Assembly (NCBI GenBank): GCA_023251075.1
Contig: JAHEZM010000025.1
Location: forward strand, 1-51,129
Length of the DNA: 51,129 nucleotides
DNA from: Flavobacteriales bacterium
GTDB lineage: Bacteria; Bacteroidota; Bacteroidia; Flavobacteriales_C; GCA-002722245
Reading direction: 5' to 3'
The translations under genes and the position numbers were made by a program. Numbering within the stretch: position 1 is the stretch's first letter; each line of letters opens with the position of its first letter. Below, piece by piece: positions 27,382 to 36,089 of this stretch. Below the pieces are notes generated by a model. The model saw nothing but the letters and a program-made list of their open reading frames with translations. It was not told where the DNA came from and ran no database searches.

Positions 27382-28827
27382 TTATTCTACTACTACTCCC
27401 ATTAATGTTGCTCTGGTACATTCTGTTATTTTTACTTTCACATAATCTCCTGGTTTGTGGTTTCCTCGTGGGAAAACCACTACATGACTCTGACTATTTC
27501 TTCCCATCAATTCGTTTTCCGATTTTTTGGAAACTCCTTCTATCAAAACGTCATAAGTTTGATTCAAACATTTTTTAATGCTTTCTCTTTGTGAGTTATG
27601 TTGTGCTTCAATAATTTCCTGTAATCTTTTTTTCTTGGTTTCTTCGGGCACATCATCTTCGTATTTTTTTTCTGCCAGCGTTCCTGGTCGCTCTGAATAA
27701 TAATACATGTAAGCCATGTCGAATTGGGCCCATTTAATAAGGTTAACAGTATCTTGATGTTCTTCTTCGGTTTCGCTGCAGAACCCTGCAATAACATCAG
27801 TGGTAATTCCGCAATCGGGAATTATTTCCCTGATTCTATTTACTTTATTGATGTACCATTCGCGGGTGTAAGTTCTATTCATTTTTTCTAAAATTCTGGT
27901 ATTTCCACTTTGAATAGGTAAATGAATATAATTACAAATGTTGTTGTATTTTTTAATCATGAAAAGTACATCATCGGTAATGTCTTTCGGATGTGAAGTA
28001 GAAAAACGAACTCTTAAATCGGGTGATACCAAAGCCACCATTTCTAATAGTTTAGCAAAATTTACAATGTCATCACCCTCTGCTTCTTTCAGTTCCTTTC
28101 CTCGTAGTTCAGGGTTTGCCGACCAACGATAGGAATCTACATTTTGCCCTAATAGGGTTACTTCTTTATATCCTTGCTGATGTAAGTCTTGAGCTTCTTT
28201 TACTATAGTGAATGGATCACGACTTCTTTCTCTTCCTCTGGTAAATGGAACTACACAAAAAGAGCACATGTTATCGCAACCACGCATGATGGAAATGAAG
28301 GCAGTGATTCCATTACTTTGCATTCTTACCGGGGCAATTTCTGCATATGTTTCTTCTCTCGATAAAAGAACATTTACCGCTTTTTGTCCGCTCTCCACTT
28401 GTCCTATTAATTCAGGTAAACTTCTATAGGAATCTGGTCCGGCTACAATATCCACCAATCTTTCTTCTTCTAGAAATTTTGATTTTAATCTTTCGGCCAT
28501 ACAACCTAAAACACCAATAACTAATTCGGGATTATTCTTTTTTAAAACATTGAATTGCTTCAATTTATTTCTCGCAGCTACTTCAGCATTGTCTCTGATA
28601 GAGCAGGTATTGATAAAAATAACGTCGGCTTCTTCAACATTACGAGTAGTACTGTATCCTTTGTCTTTTAAAATAGAGGCAACGATTTCGCTGTCTGCAA
28701 AATTCATTGCACAGCCGTAACTTTCTAAATATAATTTTCTGCTTTCACTGTTTACAACAGCATCATCCAGTAACAAAGCTTCGCCTTGTCTTACCTCATC
28801 AATTTTCTTTTCCTCGTTTCCGTACAT
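27382..28827 (-). CDS. miaB: tRNA-2-methylthio-N6-dimethylallyladenosine synthase MiaB
   Basis: This 481-residue radical-SAM methylthiotransferase adds a methylthio group to i6A37 of tRNAs reading U-starting codons. The N-terminal UPF0004 domain carries three cluster cysteines (Cys39, Cys75, Cys109), the radical-SAM motif is GCDNMCSFC (Cys184, Cys188, Cys191), and a TRAM domain closes the protein. It is the first gene of the miaB-sigma54 regulator-lptE-TPR-secG operon, with a good promoter just upstream. Confidence 0.95.
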   Translation of the reverse strand: MYGNEEKKIDEVRQGEALLLDDAVVNSESRKLYLESYGCAMNFADSEIVASILKDKGYSTTRNVEEADVIFINTCSIRDNAEVAARNKLKQFNVLKKNNPELVIGVLGCMAERLKSKFLEEERLVDIVAGPDSYRSLPELIGQVESGQKAVNVLLSREETYAEIAPVRMQSNGITAFISIMRGCDNMCSFCVVPFTRGRERSRDPFTIVKEAQDLHQQGYKEVTLLGQNVDSYRWSANPELRGKELKEAEGDDIVNFAKLLEMVALVSPDLRVRFSTSHPKDITDDVLFMIKKYNNICNYIHLPIQSGNTRILEKMNRTYTREWYINKVNRIREIIPDCGITTDVIAGFCSETEEEHQDTVNLIKWAQFDMAYMYYYSERPGTLAEKKYEDDVPEETKKKRLQEIIEAQHNSQRESIKKCLNQTYDVLIEGVSKKSENELMGRNSQSHVVVFPRGNHKPGDYVKVKITECTRATLMGVVVE

Positions 28828-28854
28828 TATATATAGGTATAAGCCCTAGGAGGG

Positions 28855-28884
28855 CAAATTTAGTTAAAATTAAACAAGTGACAA
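28855..28884 (-). promoter_or_regulatory. Bacteroidota-type promoter of miaB
   Basis: Read on the reverse strand, TTG (28884-28882), 19 bases, then TAAATTTG (28862-28855) match the Bacteroidota -33/-7 consensus TTTG-N19-TAnnTTTG. It lies about 30-60 bases before the miaB start codon. Confidence 0.65.
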
Positions 28885-28932
28885 TGTGTCATGCTAGTTA
28901 AATACTTTAAATGAAATTTTTTTTATTCAAAG

Positions 28933-28966
28933 TAAGGCAGTATATATATTTATATATACTGCCTTA
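28933..28966. repeat. perfect 34-base palindrome in the miaB-topA divergent region
   Basis: TAAGGCAGTATATATA, two bases, then its exact reverse complement: 16 perfect pairs. There is no T-tract after either arm, so it is not a normal terminator. It sits between the candidate promoters of miaB (28855-28884) and topA (29001-29033). Confidence 0.95.
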
Positions 28967-29000
28967 GTACCTCTTTTCAGAGGGTCTATTTAATTTAAGG

Positions 29001-29033
29001 TTTGGAAATTCCATTTGCTTTTATTTTACTTTG
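29001..29033 (+). promoter_or_regulatory. candidate topA promoter
   Basis: TTTG at 29001-29004 and TTACTTTG at 29026-29033, spaced 21 bases, resemble the Bacteroidota -33/-7 elements with one mismatch in the -7 box. It would start transcription about 40 bases before topA. Confidence 0.45.
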
Positions 29034-29079
29034 CAGGGTCAGGGCTTATACAAATGGCTAAAATCCTGATCTTCTCATT

Positions 29080-31410
29080 ATGATAAAAAACCTAGTAATT
29101 GTTGAGTCACCTGCTAAAGCAAAAACCATAGAAAAGTTTTTGGGTAAAGACTTTATTGTGAAGTCGAGTGTTGGCCATATTCGAGATCTTGTTAAAAAAG
29201 GATTGGGTGTTGATACCACTAAGAACTATCAACCCACTTACGAAATATCGGAAGATAAAAAGGAAGTAGTAAAAGAGTTGAAAAAACTAGCCAAGGAAGC
29301 CGAAACGGTTTGGTTAGCTACCGATGAAGACCGCGAGGGAGAAGCTATTTCATGGCACCTTGCGGAAACCTTAGGTTTGGATGTGAAGAAGACTAAAAGA
29401 GTGGTTTATCATGAGATTACCAAAGAAGCAATTCAATCGGCCATTGATAACCCTCGAACGATAGATATTAATTTAGTAGATGCTCAACAAGCAAGAAGAG
29501 TTTTAGACAGATTGGTAGGTTTTGAACTTTCCCCAGTATTGTGGAAAAAAGTAAAACCTTCTTTATCTGCAGGTCGTGTTCAATCAGTAGCAGTGAGGAT
29601 TATTGTAGAACGTGAACGTGAAATTTCTGCTTTTAAAGGTGAAACTTTCTTTAAAGTACAAGCGCACTTCGACTTAAAAGGCAGAGGAATATTAAAGGCT
29701 GAATTACCCACCAGATTGGAAAAGGAAGAGGAAGCAACTGAATTTTTAAAAGAATGTGCTGAATCTCTTTTCAAAATTTCCGATTTAGAAACCAAACCTG
29801 CGAAACGTTCTCCGGCAGCACCTTTCACTACATCAACTCTTCAACAAGAGGCGAGTAGAAAATTGGGGTATTCTGTAGCGCAAACCATGTCGATTGCTCA
29901 GCGATTGTATGAGGAAGGGTTAATTACTTACATGAGAACCGACTCAGTGAATTTATCAGAAACAGCTTTAGTGGCTGCAGAGAAGGAAATTTCTAAGAGT
30001 TACGGTAAAGAATACGTAGAAATCCGTCATTATAAAACGAAGGCCAAAGGTGCTCAAGAAGCTCACGAAGCCATTCGTCCTGCCTATATTGAAAAGCATG
30101 AAATTGAAGGGGAACCTCAACACCAGAAATTGTATAACCTGATTTGGAGAAGAACTATTGCTTCTCAAATGGCTGATGCTGAATTGGAAAAAACTAACGT
30201 GGTAATTGATGTTTCAAAAAGCAAAAGAACTTTAGCTGCTCATGCTGAAGTGATGAAGTTCGACGGCTTTCTTAAGGTTTATATGGAATCTTCTGATGAC
30301 GAAAATGAAGAAGGAGAGACCAATAGCGTTTTACCGGCAATGAATGTGGGACAAGAAATGATTTTGACCGATATGATGGCGAAACAACGTTTTACCATGC
30401 ATCCTCCGCGTTATTCAGAGGCAAGCTTAGTAAAGCGATTGGAAGAAAAAGGGATTGGTCGCCCATCTACCTATGCTCCAACTATTTCTACTATTATTAA
30501 AAGAACTTATGTTTCTAAAGAAAGTAGAGAAGGGGAGGAGCGTCCATATAAAATTGTGACTTTAGAAAACGGTTTAACCCAATCTTTCACCAGAACAGAA
30601 ATTACAGGTGCAGAGAAAAACAAACTCTTCCCAACGGATATCGGAACCGTGGTAAACGACTTCTTAGAAAAGCATTTTAGCACTATCGTTGATTATAATT
30701 TTACTGCAACGGTTGAAAAACAATTCGATGAAATTGCTGCAGGCGAACAAGATTGGCAAAAAATGATTGACTCATTTTACAAGCCTTTTCATAAGAATGT
30801 AGAAGATACTACCGAGAACTCTGAACGTGCTACGGGCGAAAGAGCTCTGGGTGTTGACCCTGTTACAAAAAAGAATATTTTCGTAAGAATTGGTCGCTTC
30901 GGGCCAATGGCTCAGCTAGGAGAAACTCCCACTGAGGAGGATGGTGAAAAACCAAAATACGCGAAATTAAGACCTAATCAACGCTTGGAGACCATTACTT
31001 TGGAAGAGGCAATAGAACTTTTTAAAATGCCTAAAGATTTAGGCGAATATGAAGATAAAAAAGTGACTGTGGGTATTGGACGTTTCGGGCCATATGTACT
31101 TCATAATTCTAAATTTATTTCTATTCCAAAAGGTGAAGATCCAATGGAATTAGATCTTGAAAGAGCGAAAGAATTAATTGAAGCCAAACGTTTGGCTGAT
31201 ATCGAAAAATTCATTGCGAAGTATGAACATGAAGGTGAAGAAATTGAAGTGTTGAACGGGCGATTCGGACCGTATATCAAAAAAGGAAAAGAGAATTTTA
31301 AAATTCCTAAAGGTACTGATGCTAAAGCTTTAGATCTTGCCGAGTGTTTGAAAATAATGGCCGACACAGCCAATCAACCAAAGAAAAAGTTTGCCAGAAA
31401 GAAAAAGTAG
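29080..31410 (+). CDS. topA: DNA topoisomerase I (type IA)
   Basis: This 776-residue enzyme relaxes negative supercoils through a tyrosyl-DNA intermediate. The Toprim domain has ATDEDREGE (acidic residues Asp82, Asp84, Glu86, Glu88), and the catalytic Tyr284 is in LITYMRTDSVN. Two to three C-terminal repeats of the GRFGPY type (residues ~605-770) replace the zinc fingers of the E. coli enzyme, as usual in Bacteroidota. The last residues are a Lys/Arg tail. The next gene starts six bases after the stop. Confidence 0.97.
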   Translation: MIKNLVIVESPAKAKTIEKFLGKDFIVKSSVGHIRDLVKKGLGVDTTKNYQPTYEISEDKKEVVKELKKLAKEAETVWLATDEDREGEAISWHLAETLGLDVKKTKRVVYHEITKEAIQSAIDNPRTIDINLVDAQQARRVLDRLVGFELSPVLWKKVKPSLSAGRVQSVAVRIIVEREREISAFKGETFFKVQAHFDLKGRGILKAELPTRLEKEEEATEFLKECAESLFKISDLETKPAKRSPAAPFTTSTLQQEASRKLGYSVAQTMSIAQRLYEEGLITYMRTDSVNLSETALVAAEKEISKSYGKEYVEIRHYKTKAKGAQEAHEAIRPAYIEKHEIEGEPQHQKLYNLIWRRTIASQMADAELEKTNVVIDVSKSKRTLAAHAEVMKFDGFLKVYMESSDDENEEGETNSVLPAMNVGQEMILTDMMAKQRFTMHPPRYSEASLVKRLEEKGIGRPSTYAPTISTIIKRTYVSKESREGEERPYKIVTLENGLTQSFTRTEITGAEKNKLFPTDIGTVVNDFLEKHFSTIVDYNFTATVEKQFDEIAAGEQDWQKMIDSFYKPFHKNVEDTTENSERATGERALGVDPVTKKNIFVRIGRFGPMAQLGETPTEEDGEKPKYAKLRPNQRLETITLEEAIELFKMPKDLGEYEDKKVTVGIGRFGPYVLHNSKFISIPKGEDPMELDLERAKELIEAKRLADIEKFIAKYEHEGEEIEVLNGRFGPYIKKGKENFKIPKGTDAKALDLAECLKIMADTANQPKKKFARKKK

Positions 31411-31416
31411 TAGCCA

Positions 31417-32592
31417 ATGAATTTATCCATTTATTTAACGCCTACCAATCTCGATGAGCTCAACCAATCTTCTTGGGGTGCTTTCTCTTTGGGTAAGTCG
31501 GTAACTTTTTATCAGGGGGAGCAAGATGGCAATTTGCAACTTTCTGATTTTAAAGTGGCAATTATAGGTATTTGTGAAGAACGAAATGCAATTGATAACT
31601 CAGGTTGTGGTTCCGCTCCCGATAATATTCGCAGCTATTTATATCAATTATCTGCTGTAGCAGGTGTTAATTCAATTCTCGATTTAGGTAATGTTCTCCC
31701 AGGGGAAAGTGTTGAAGACACTTACTTTGCTGTTCAACAAGTGGCGGCAGAATTAGGTAGAAATCAAGTTCCTCTAGTTATTTTGGGAGGTAGCCAAGAT
31801 CTTACTTATCCTATTTATCAAGCCTACGAAAAGTTGGAACAAATGGTAAATGTAGTAACCATCGATCCTAAGTTTGATATTGGGGATTTGCAAGCCCCTT
31901 TAAATGCTCAAAATTACCTGAGCAAAATAATTTTACATCAACCCAATTACCTTTTCAATTTTAGTAATATCGGTTTTCAAAGTTATTTTGTGAACCCGGA
32001 AGAATTGGCTTTAATGCAGCGATTAAACTTTGATGCTTATCGTTTAGGGTGGGTGAGGTCAAATATGGAAGAGGTAGAAGCCGTGGTTCGTAATGCAGAT
32101 ATTTTATCCTTCGATCTTACCGCTATCAAATATTCTGACGCACCCGGTAATAACAATGTTTTGCCCAATGGTTTTTTGGGCGATGAAGCTTGCAGAATAT
32201 CTCGTTATGCAGGAATTAGTGATAAAATGTCCTGTTTTGGGCTATTTGAGTTGAATTCCGAAAAAGACAAGGTTGGAATAACGGCTTCGTTAGCCTCACA
32301 AATGGTTTGGTATTTTTTAGATGGTTTAGGTGCACGTAAAAGCGATTATCCGGTAAGTAGTACCGATAAGTATTTCAAGTACAATGTCACTTTTCAGAAC
32401 AACGATCATTTGGTGGTATTTTATAAAAGTGATAAAAGCGAGAGATGGTGGATGGAAGTACCTTTTCCACACGACAGAAAAACAAAATATATCCGACATC
32501 ACTTAGTGCCATGTAGCTATAAAGACTATCAAACAGCTTGTGCTGGAGATATTCCTGATAGATGGTGGCAGACTTATAATAAATTGCATTAG
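31417..32592 (+). CDS. arginase/formimidoylglutamase-fold protein with lost metal ligands
   Basis: This 391-residue protein follows the arginase/ureohydrolase fold (LVILGGSQDL at ~120-129, VVTIDPKFDIGD ~147-156, ILSFDLTAIKYSDAPG ~229-244). The manganese-binding residues are changed: the GGxH histidine is Gln127, DAHxD reads DPKFD (Lys152 for His), and SxDxDxxDP reads SFDLTAIK (Thr235 for Asp). The protein is unlikely to be an active ureohydrolase. The C-terminal ~80 residues have an added WW-rich part. It lies between topA and the PorP/SprF-gldKLMN genes and may serve the same system in a non-enzymatic role, which is inference. Confidence 0.75.
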   Translation: MNLSIYLTPTNLDELNQSSWGAFSLGKSVTFYQGEQDGNLQLSDFKVAIIGICEERNAIDNSGCGSAPDNIRSYLYQLSAVAGVNSILDLGNVLPGESVEDTYFAVQQVAAELGRNQVPLVILGGSQDLTYPIYQAYEKLEQMVNVVTIDPKFDIGDLQAPLNAQNYLSKIILHQPNYLFNFSNIGFQSYFVNPEELALMQRLNFDAYRLGWVRSNMEEVEAVVRNADILSFDLTAIKYSDAPGNNNVLPNGFLGDEACRISRYAGISDKMSCFGLFELNSEKDKVGITASLASQMVWYFLDGLGARKSDYPVSSTDKYFKYNVTFQNNDHLVVFYKSDKSERWWMEVPFPHDRKTKYIRHHLVPCSYKDYQTACAGDIPDRWWQTYNKLH

Positions 32593-32715
32593 CGAAAGGT
32601 AAATGCATCGAAAGAAAAAAGTTGATTTTTTGTGTTTGTATTAAAAATTATTTAGCTTTAGAATTCCTTTGATTGTGATTTTCAAAGTAATTTAGTCTTA
32701 CTTAGGGGTTTTTAT

Positions 32716-33699
32716 ATGAGAAAAATTTTAATAGCATTTTCGCTTGTAACCTTGTCTCTGACTGGCTTTGCTCAGCAAGATAAACAGCTTACACATTTCT
32801 TTTTTAACAATGTTACTACCAACCCTGGTGCGGCTGGAACAAATGATAATATTTGTTTTGGTTTGACTTTGCGTAACCAATGGACTGGTTTTCCTGGTAA
32901 TCCAAAAACAGGTGCTTTCACTTTCTCAACCGGTCTAACACCTCATAATGGCATCGGGATGGTTGTAATCGCTGATCAATTGGGAGCCTCTAGTGATTTT
33001 ACCTTCAAAGGAAGTTATTCTCGTCATTTTTTATTTAGCGGTGGAAGATCTTTAAGCATTGGTGTTAATGGTGGCTTTATAAGCAAAGGAATTAATTTTA
33101 ATCAGTTTTCAAATGGTGGTGTTCCTACGTATGTGGATATTACGGATCCTTATCTAGCCGGTCAGGCAGGATTAGTAAGTGTTTTGAAGCCAGATTTGGG
33201 TGCAGGTATTTATTATAAAGCCGAAAGATTATATTTTGGGGTTAGCGGACAAGAGCTGTTGGCTGGGACTTTAAAATATAATGCGGGTGGGGCTAACTTT
33301 GCTCAGTCGCACATTGCAAGACATTACTATTTGACTGGGGGGTACACTTATCCATTAAATGCAGGTACTACTAGGATAGATTTAAAACCTAGCTTTTTAC
33401 TTAAAAGTGACTTAACAGCAACTCAATTTGATTTTAATTTATTGGCGGAGATTAATAGTGCTTTCTGGGTTGGAGCAACTTATCGTTACCAGGATGCAGC
33501 AACCGCTTTGCTTGGAGCATTTGTTCCTGTTGGAGATAATAAATTAAGAATTGGTTACGCTTACGATTTTACTACAAGCGGTTTAGGAGAGCCTAAGCAA
33601 GGAGGAAGTAATGGTTCACATGAAATTTACTTAGGATATTGTATCAAAAAACCTGTTCCTCCGGTAGTTAAATACTGGGATCCAACGTGGGGGTATTAA
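32716..33699 (+). CDS. PorP/SprF family T9SS outer-membrane protein
   Basis: This 327-residue protein has an N-terminal signal peptide (~1-20, cut after GFAQ) and an outer-membrane beta-barrel of the PorP/SprF family, with FFFNNVTTNPGAAGT and LRNQWTGFPG near the N terminus and YLGYCIKK at the C terminus. Family members work with the T9SS and help attach or secrete SprB-like adhesins. It directly precedes gldK, as in many Bacteroidota. A weak terminator follows. Confidence 0.9.
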   Translation: MRKILIAFSLVTLSLTGFAQQDKQLTHFFFNNVTTNPGAAGTNDNICFGLTLRNQWTGFPGNPKTGAFTFSTGLTPHNGIGMVVIADQLGASSDFTFKGSYSRHFLFSGGRSLSIGVNGGFISKGINFNQFSNGGVPTYVDITDPYLAGQAGLVSVLKPDLGAGIYYKAERLYFGVSGQELLAGTLKYNAGGANFAQSHIARHYYLTGGYTYPLNAGTTRIDLKPSFLLKSDLTATQFDFNLLAEINSAFWVGATYRYQDAATALLGAFVPVGDNKLRIGYAYDFTTSGLGEPKQGGSNGSHEIYLGYCIKKPVPPVVKYWDPTWGY

Positions 33700-33717
33700 A
33701 ACCTTATTGGTTTTTTT
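33698..33717 (+). terminator. weak terminator after the PorP/SprF gene
   Basis: AAAACC and GGTTTT form a six-pair stem with a five-base loop, and the T-tract of seven overlaps the right arm. It could limit read-through into gldK or only attenuate it. Confidence 0.5.
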
Positions 33718-33804
33718 ATCGTTTGATTGCAAACTTCTTGTAACTTTTAGATATAATTGCATTATTGATTTAAGATTTTAAACTTGTATTCTTTAAAACT
33801 AAAT

Positions 33805-35190
33805 ATGGGAAATATGAAAAAGTTAACTGGCTTTTTTATTGCAGTGGTGGCCTTGTGGAGCTGTAGTAGTGGACCGAAAGGTGAGTTAGTAGGAACTAGA
33901 ACTTCCAACTTCTACCAAGAAACGCCTTTTGGAATGCTTTTCATTCCGCTCGGAGCGTTTCATATGGGACCAAGTTATGAGCAAATTACTCATAATCTTA
34001 CTTCTCAAAGTAAGAGTGTTTCTGTGCAATCTTTCTATATTGATGAAACTGAAATTACCAATGACGAGTACCGTCAGTTTGTGAATTATGTTCGCGACTC
34101 CATTGCACATTTTACATTAAATGAAAATGGTATTGATGATCATGTTCTAAATCCTGGTGAGCCTAATGAACAAATCAATTGGGATGAAAAAATTAAATGG
34201 GATGATCCTGATATGATCGATCCTTTGGCAAAATTATTTTTACCTGTTGAGGAGAGATTTTACAAAAAGAGACAATTGGATGCAAGAAGAATGAATTATG
34301 TTTACTGGTGGATCGATTTCAAAACTGCTGCTGTAAAAGGTGAGGTATCTAATCGTTATGAATACGATGATATCGTAAACGAAAAACCTAAAAAAGATAG
34401 AACTTTAGATTCTTGGAAATATCGTGATGCCTATGGTGATGGTATTACTGACCGTTCACAATTCATCAAAAGAGAAATCGTAAATGTTTACCCTGATACT
34501 TTATCTTGGGTGCACGATTTTACCTACTCTTTCAATGAACCTTTAACGGATATGTATTACTGGCATCCGGTTTACGACCACTATCCTGTGGTTGGTGTTA
34601 ACTGGAATCAAGCTAAAGCATTTTGTATTTGGAGAACGCATTTGATGAATGACTATAGAACAAGTATTGATCAGGCCATCGTAAATGATTTCCGTCTGCC
34701 TACAGAATCTGAATGGGAATATGCCGCTCGTGGTGGTTACGATCATTCTCCTTACCCTTGGGGTGGTCCTTACATTAGAAATAGTCGTGGTTGTTTCTTA
34801 GGAAACTTTAAACCATTAAGAGGTAATTACGTGGATGATGGTGGTTTACATACTATTGTTGTTGCCCACTACTGGCCAAATGGTTTTGGTTTATTTGATA
34901 TGGCGGGTAACGTAGCCGAATGGACTAGCAACGCTTTTGAAGAGTCTGCATATAATTTTGCACACGATTTAAATATGAACTATACATACGAGGCAGCTGA
35001 AAATGATATGCCTGCTTTAAAACGTAAAGTAATTAGAGGTGGATCTTGGAAAGATATTGGGTATTTCATGCAGACTGGTGCAAGAACTTACGAATATCAA
35101 GATACATCAAAATGCTTCGTCGGATTTAGATGCGTTCAAACTTACTTGGGACGTAAATTGGGCGATGTGAACGATTCTCAGGTTTACTAA
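33805..35190 (+). CDS. gldK: gliding motility / T9SS lipoprotein GldK
   Basis: This 461-residue lipoprotein is of the FGE-sulfatase (formylglycine-generating-enzyme) fold: a lipobox LWSCSSG near residue 17-25, then GMLFIPLGAFHMG, DETEITNDEYRQFV, FRLPTESEWEYAARGG, DMAGNVAEW and VIRGGSWKD. GldK forms the ring with GldN in the periplasm under the outer membrane and is needed for secretion and gliding. I use ATG 33805. ATG 33814 is equally possible and gives a tidier signal peptide. The ORF extends to a TTG at 33784, which is less likely. Confidence 0.95.
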   Translation: MGNMKKLTGFFIAVVALWSCSSGPKGELVGTRTSNFYQETPFGMLFIPLGAFHMGPSYEQITHNLTSQSKSVSVQSFYIDETEITNDEYRQFVNYVRDSIAHFTLNENGIDDHVLNPGEPNEQINWDEKIKWDDPDMIDPLAKLFLPVEERFYKKRQLDARRMNYVYWWIDFKTAAVKGEVSNRYEYDDIVNEKPKKDRTLDSWKYRDAYGDGITDRSQFIKREIVNVYPDTLSWVHDFTYSFNEPLTDMYYWHPVYDHYPVVGVNWNQAKAFCIWRTHLMNDYRTSIDQAIVNDFRLPTESEWEYAARGGYDHSPYPWGGPYIRNSRGCFLGNFKPLRGNYVDDGGLHTIVVAHYWPNGFGLFDMAGNVAEWTSNAFEESAYNFAHDLNMNYTYEAAENDMPALKRKVIRGGSWKDIGYFMQTGARTYEYQDTSKCFVGFRCVQTYLGRKLGDVNDSQVY

Positions 35191-35236
35191 AAAACAACTT
35201 AAACACTTAAAATTTAACCTTTAAAACTTAGAACTT

Positions 35237-36037
35237 ATGTCAGGAGGAAGCTACAAAAAGAAGAAGTTTATGGCGATGTCTACCGGTTTTGGTGCGGCCA
35301 TCGTAATCGTAGGAGCAATGTTTAAAATTCAGCACTGGCCAGGTGCGTCTTTCATGTTAATTTTCGGATTATCAGTGGAAGCGTTCCTTTTCATCATGGG
35401 TGCTTTTGAACCACCTCATATGGATATTGACTGGACTTTAGCTTATCCTGAGTTGGCTGGGGGCCATAAAGATGAGGAAGAAGCTGAAGCATCAGAAGAG
35501 GTATTAGAAGAGGCAGATCCTATAACTCAAAAATTGGATCAAATGTTTACGGCTGCTAATATTGGTCCTGAATTGATTGAATCTTTGGGCAAAGGTTTGA
35601 AAAGTTTAGGAGATACTGCTTCAAATATGAATACTATGGGTAATGCAGGTGCTGCTAGCACCGAATTTGCTGCAAAATTACAAAATGCGTCTGGTAATGT
35701 AGATAAACTTTCTGATTCATATACTAAAGCTTCTGAGGCTTTAACCGGATTAACTGATCTTAAAGGTCAAGGTTCTGTTTATGCCGATGAGTTAGTTAAA
35801 ATGACTGGTAATTTATCAGAATTAAATGATGTTTATGCTAAACAAGTAAAAGCATCTAAGGATAGCATGGGTATGTCGGCAGAAGTTTCTGAAAACATAA
35901 ATGAATTATTGAAACATTTAAGTGCTTCAGTAGAAGACACTAAAAAATACAAAGAAGAAGTTGCAGTTCTCGGACAAAACTTAAGTAAGTTGAACACTAT
36001 TTATGGTAACATGTTGTCAGCAATGACAATCCGTTAA
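35237..36037 (+). CDS. gldL: gliding motor protein GldL
   Basis: This 266-residue inner-membrane protein has two spans (residues ~14-30 and ~38-56) enclosing the family hallmark KIQHWPGA. The rest is a cytoplasmic, acidic, coiled-coil-rich region. Together with GldM it makes the proton-driven motor of gliding and T9SS. It is the second gene of gldKLMN, 46 bases after gldK. Confidence 0.96.
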   Translation: MSGGSYKKKKFMAMSTGFGAAIVIVGAMFKIQHWPGASFMLIFGLSVEAFLFIMGAFEPPHMDIDWTLAYPELAGGHKDEEEAEASEEVLEEADPITQKLDQMFTAANIGPELIESLGKGLKSLGDTASNMNTMGNAGAASTEFAAKLQNASGNVDKLSDSYTKASEALTGLTDLKGQGSVYADELVKMTGNLSELNDVYAKQVKASKDSMGMSAEVSENINELLKHLSASVEDTKKYKEEVAVLGQNLSKLNTIYGNMLSAMTIR

Positions 36038-36089
36038 TCTAAATAGAAAATAATTAAATTATAGTTTAACTACCTAAAGATAGTATACA

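Noticed and set aside
28933-28966. Rho-independent terminator at the topA-miaB palindrome
   Set aside because: Neither arm is followed by a T-tract and the palindrome lies between two divergent promoters, so it does not fit a terminator.
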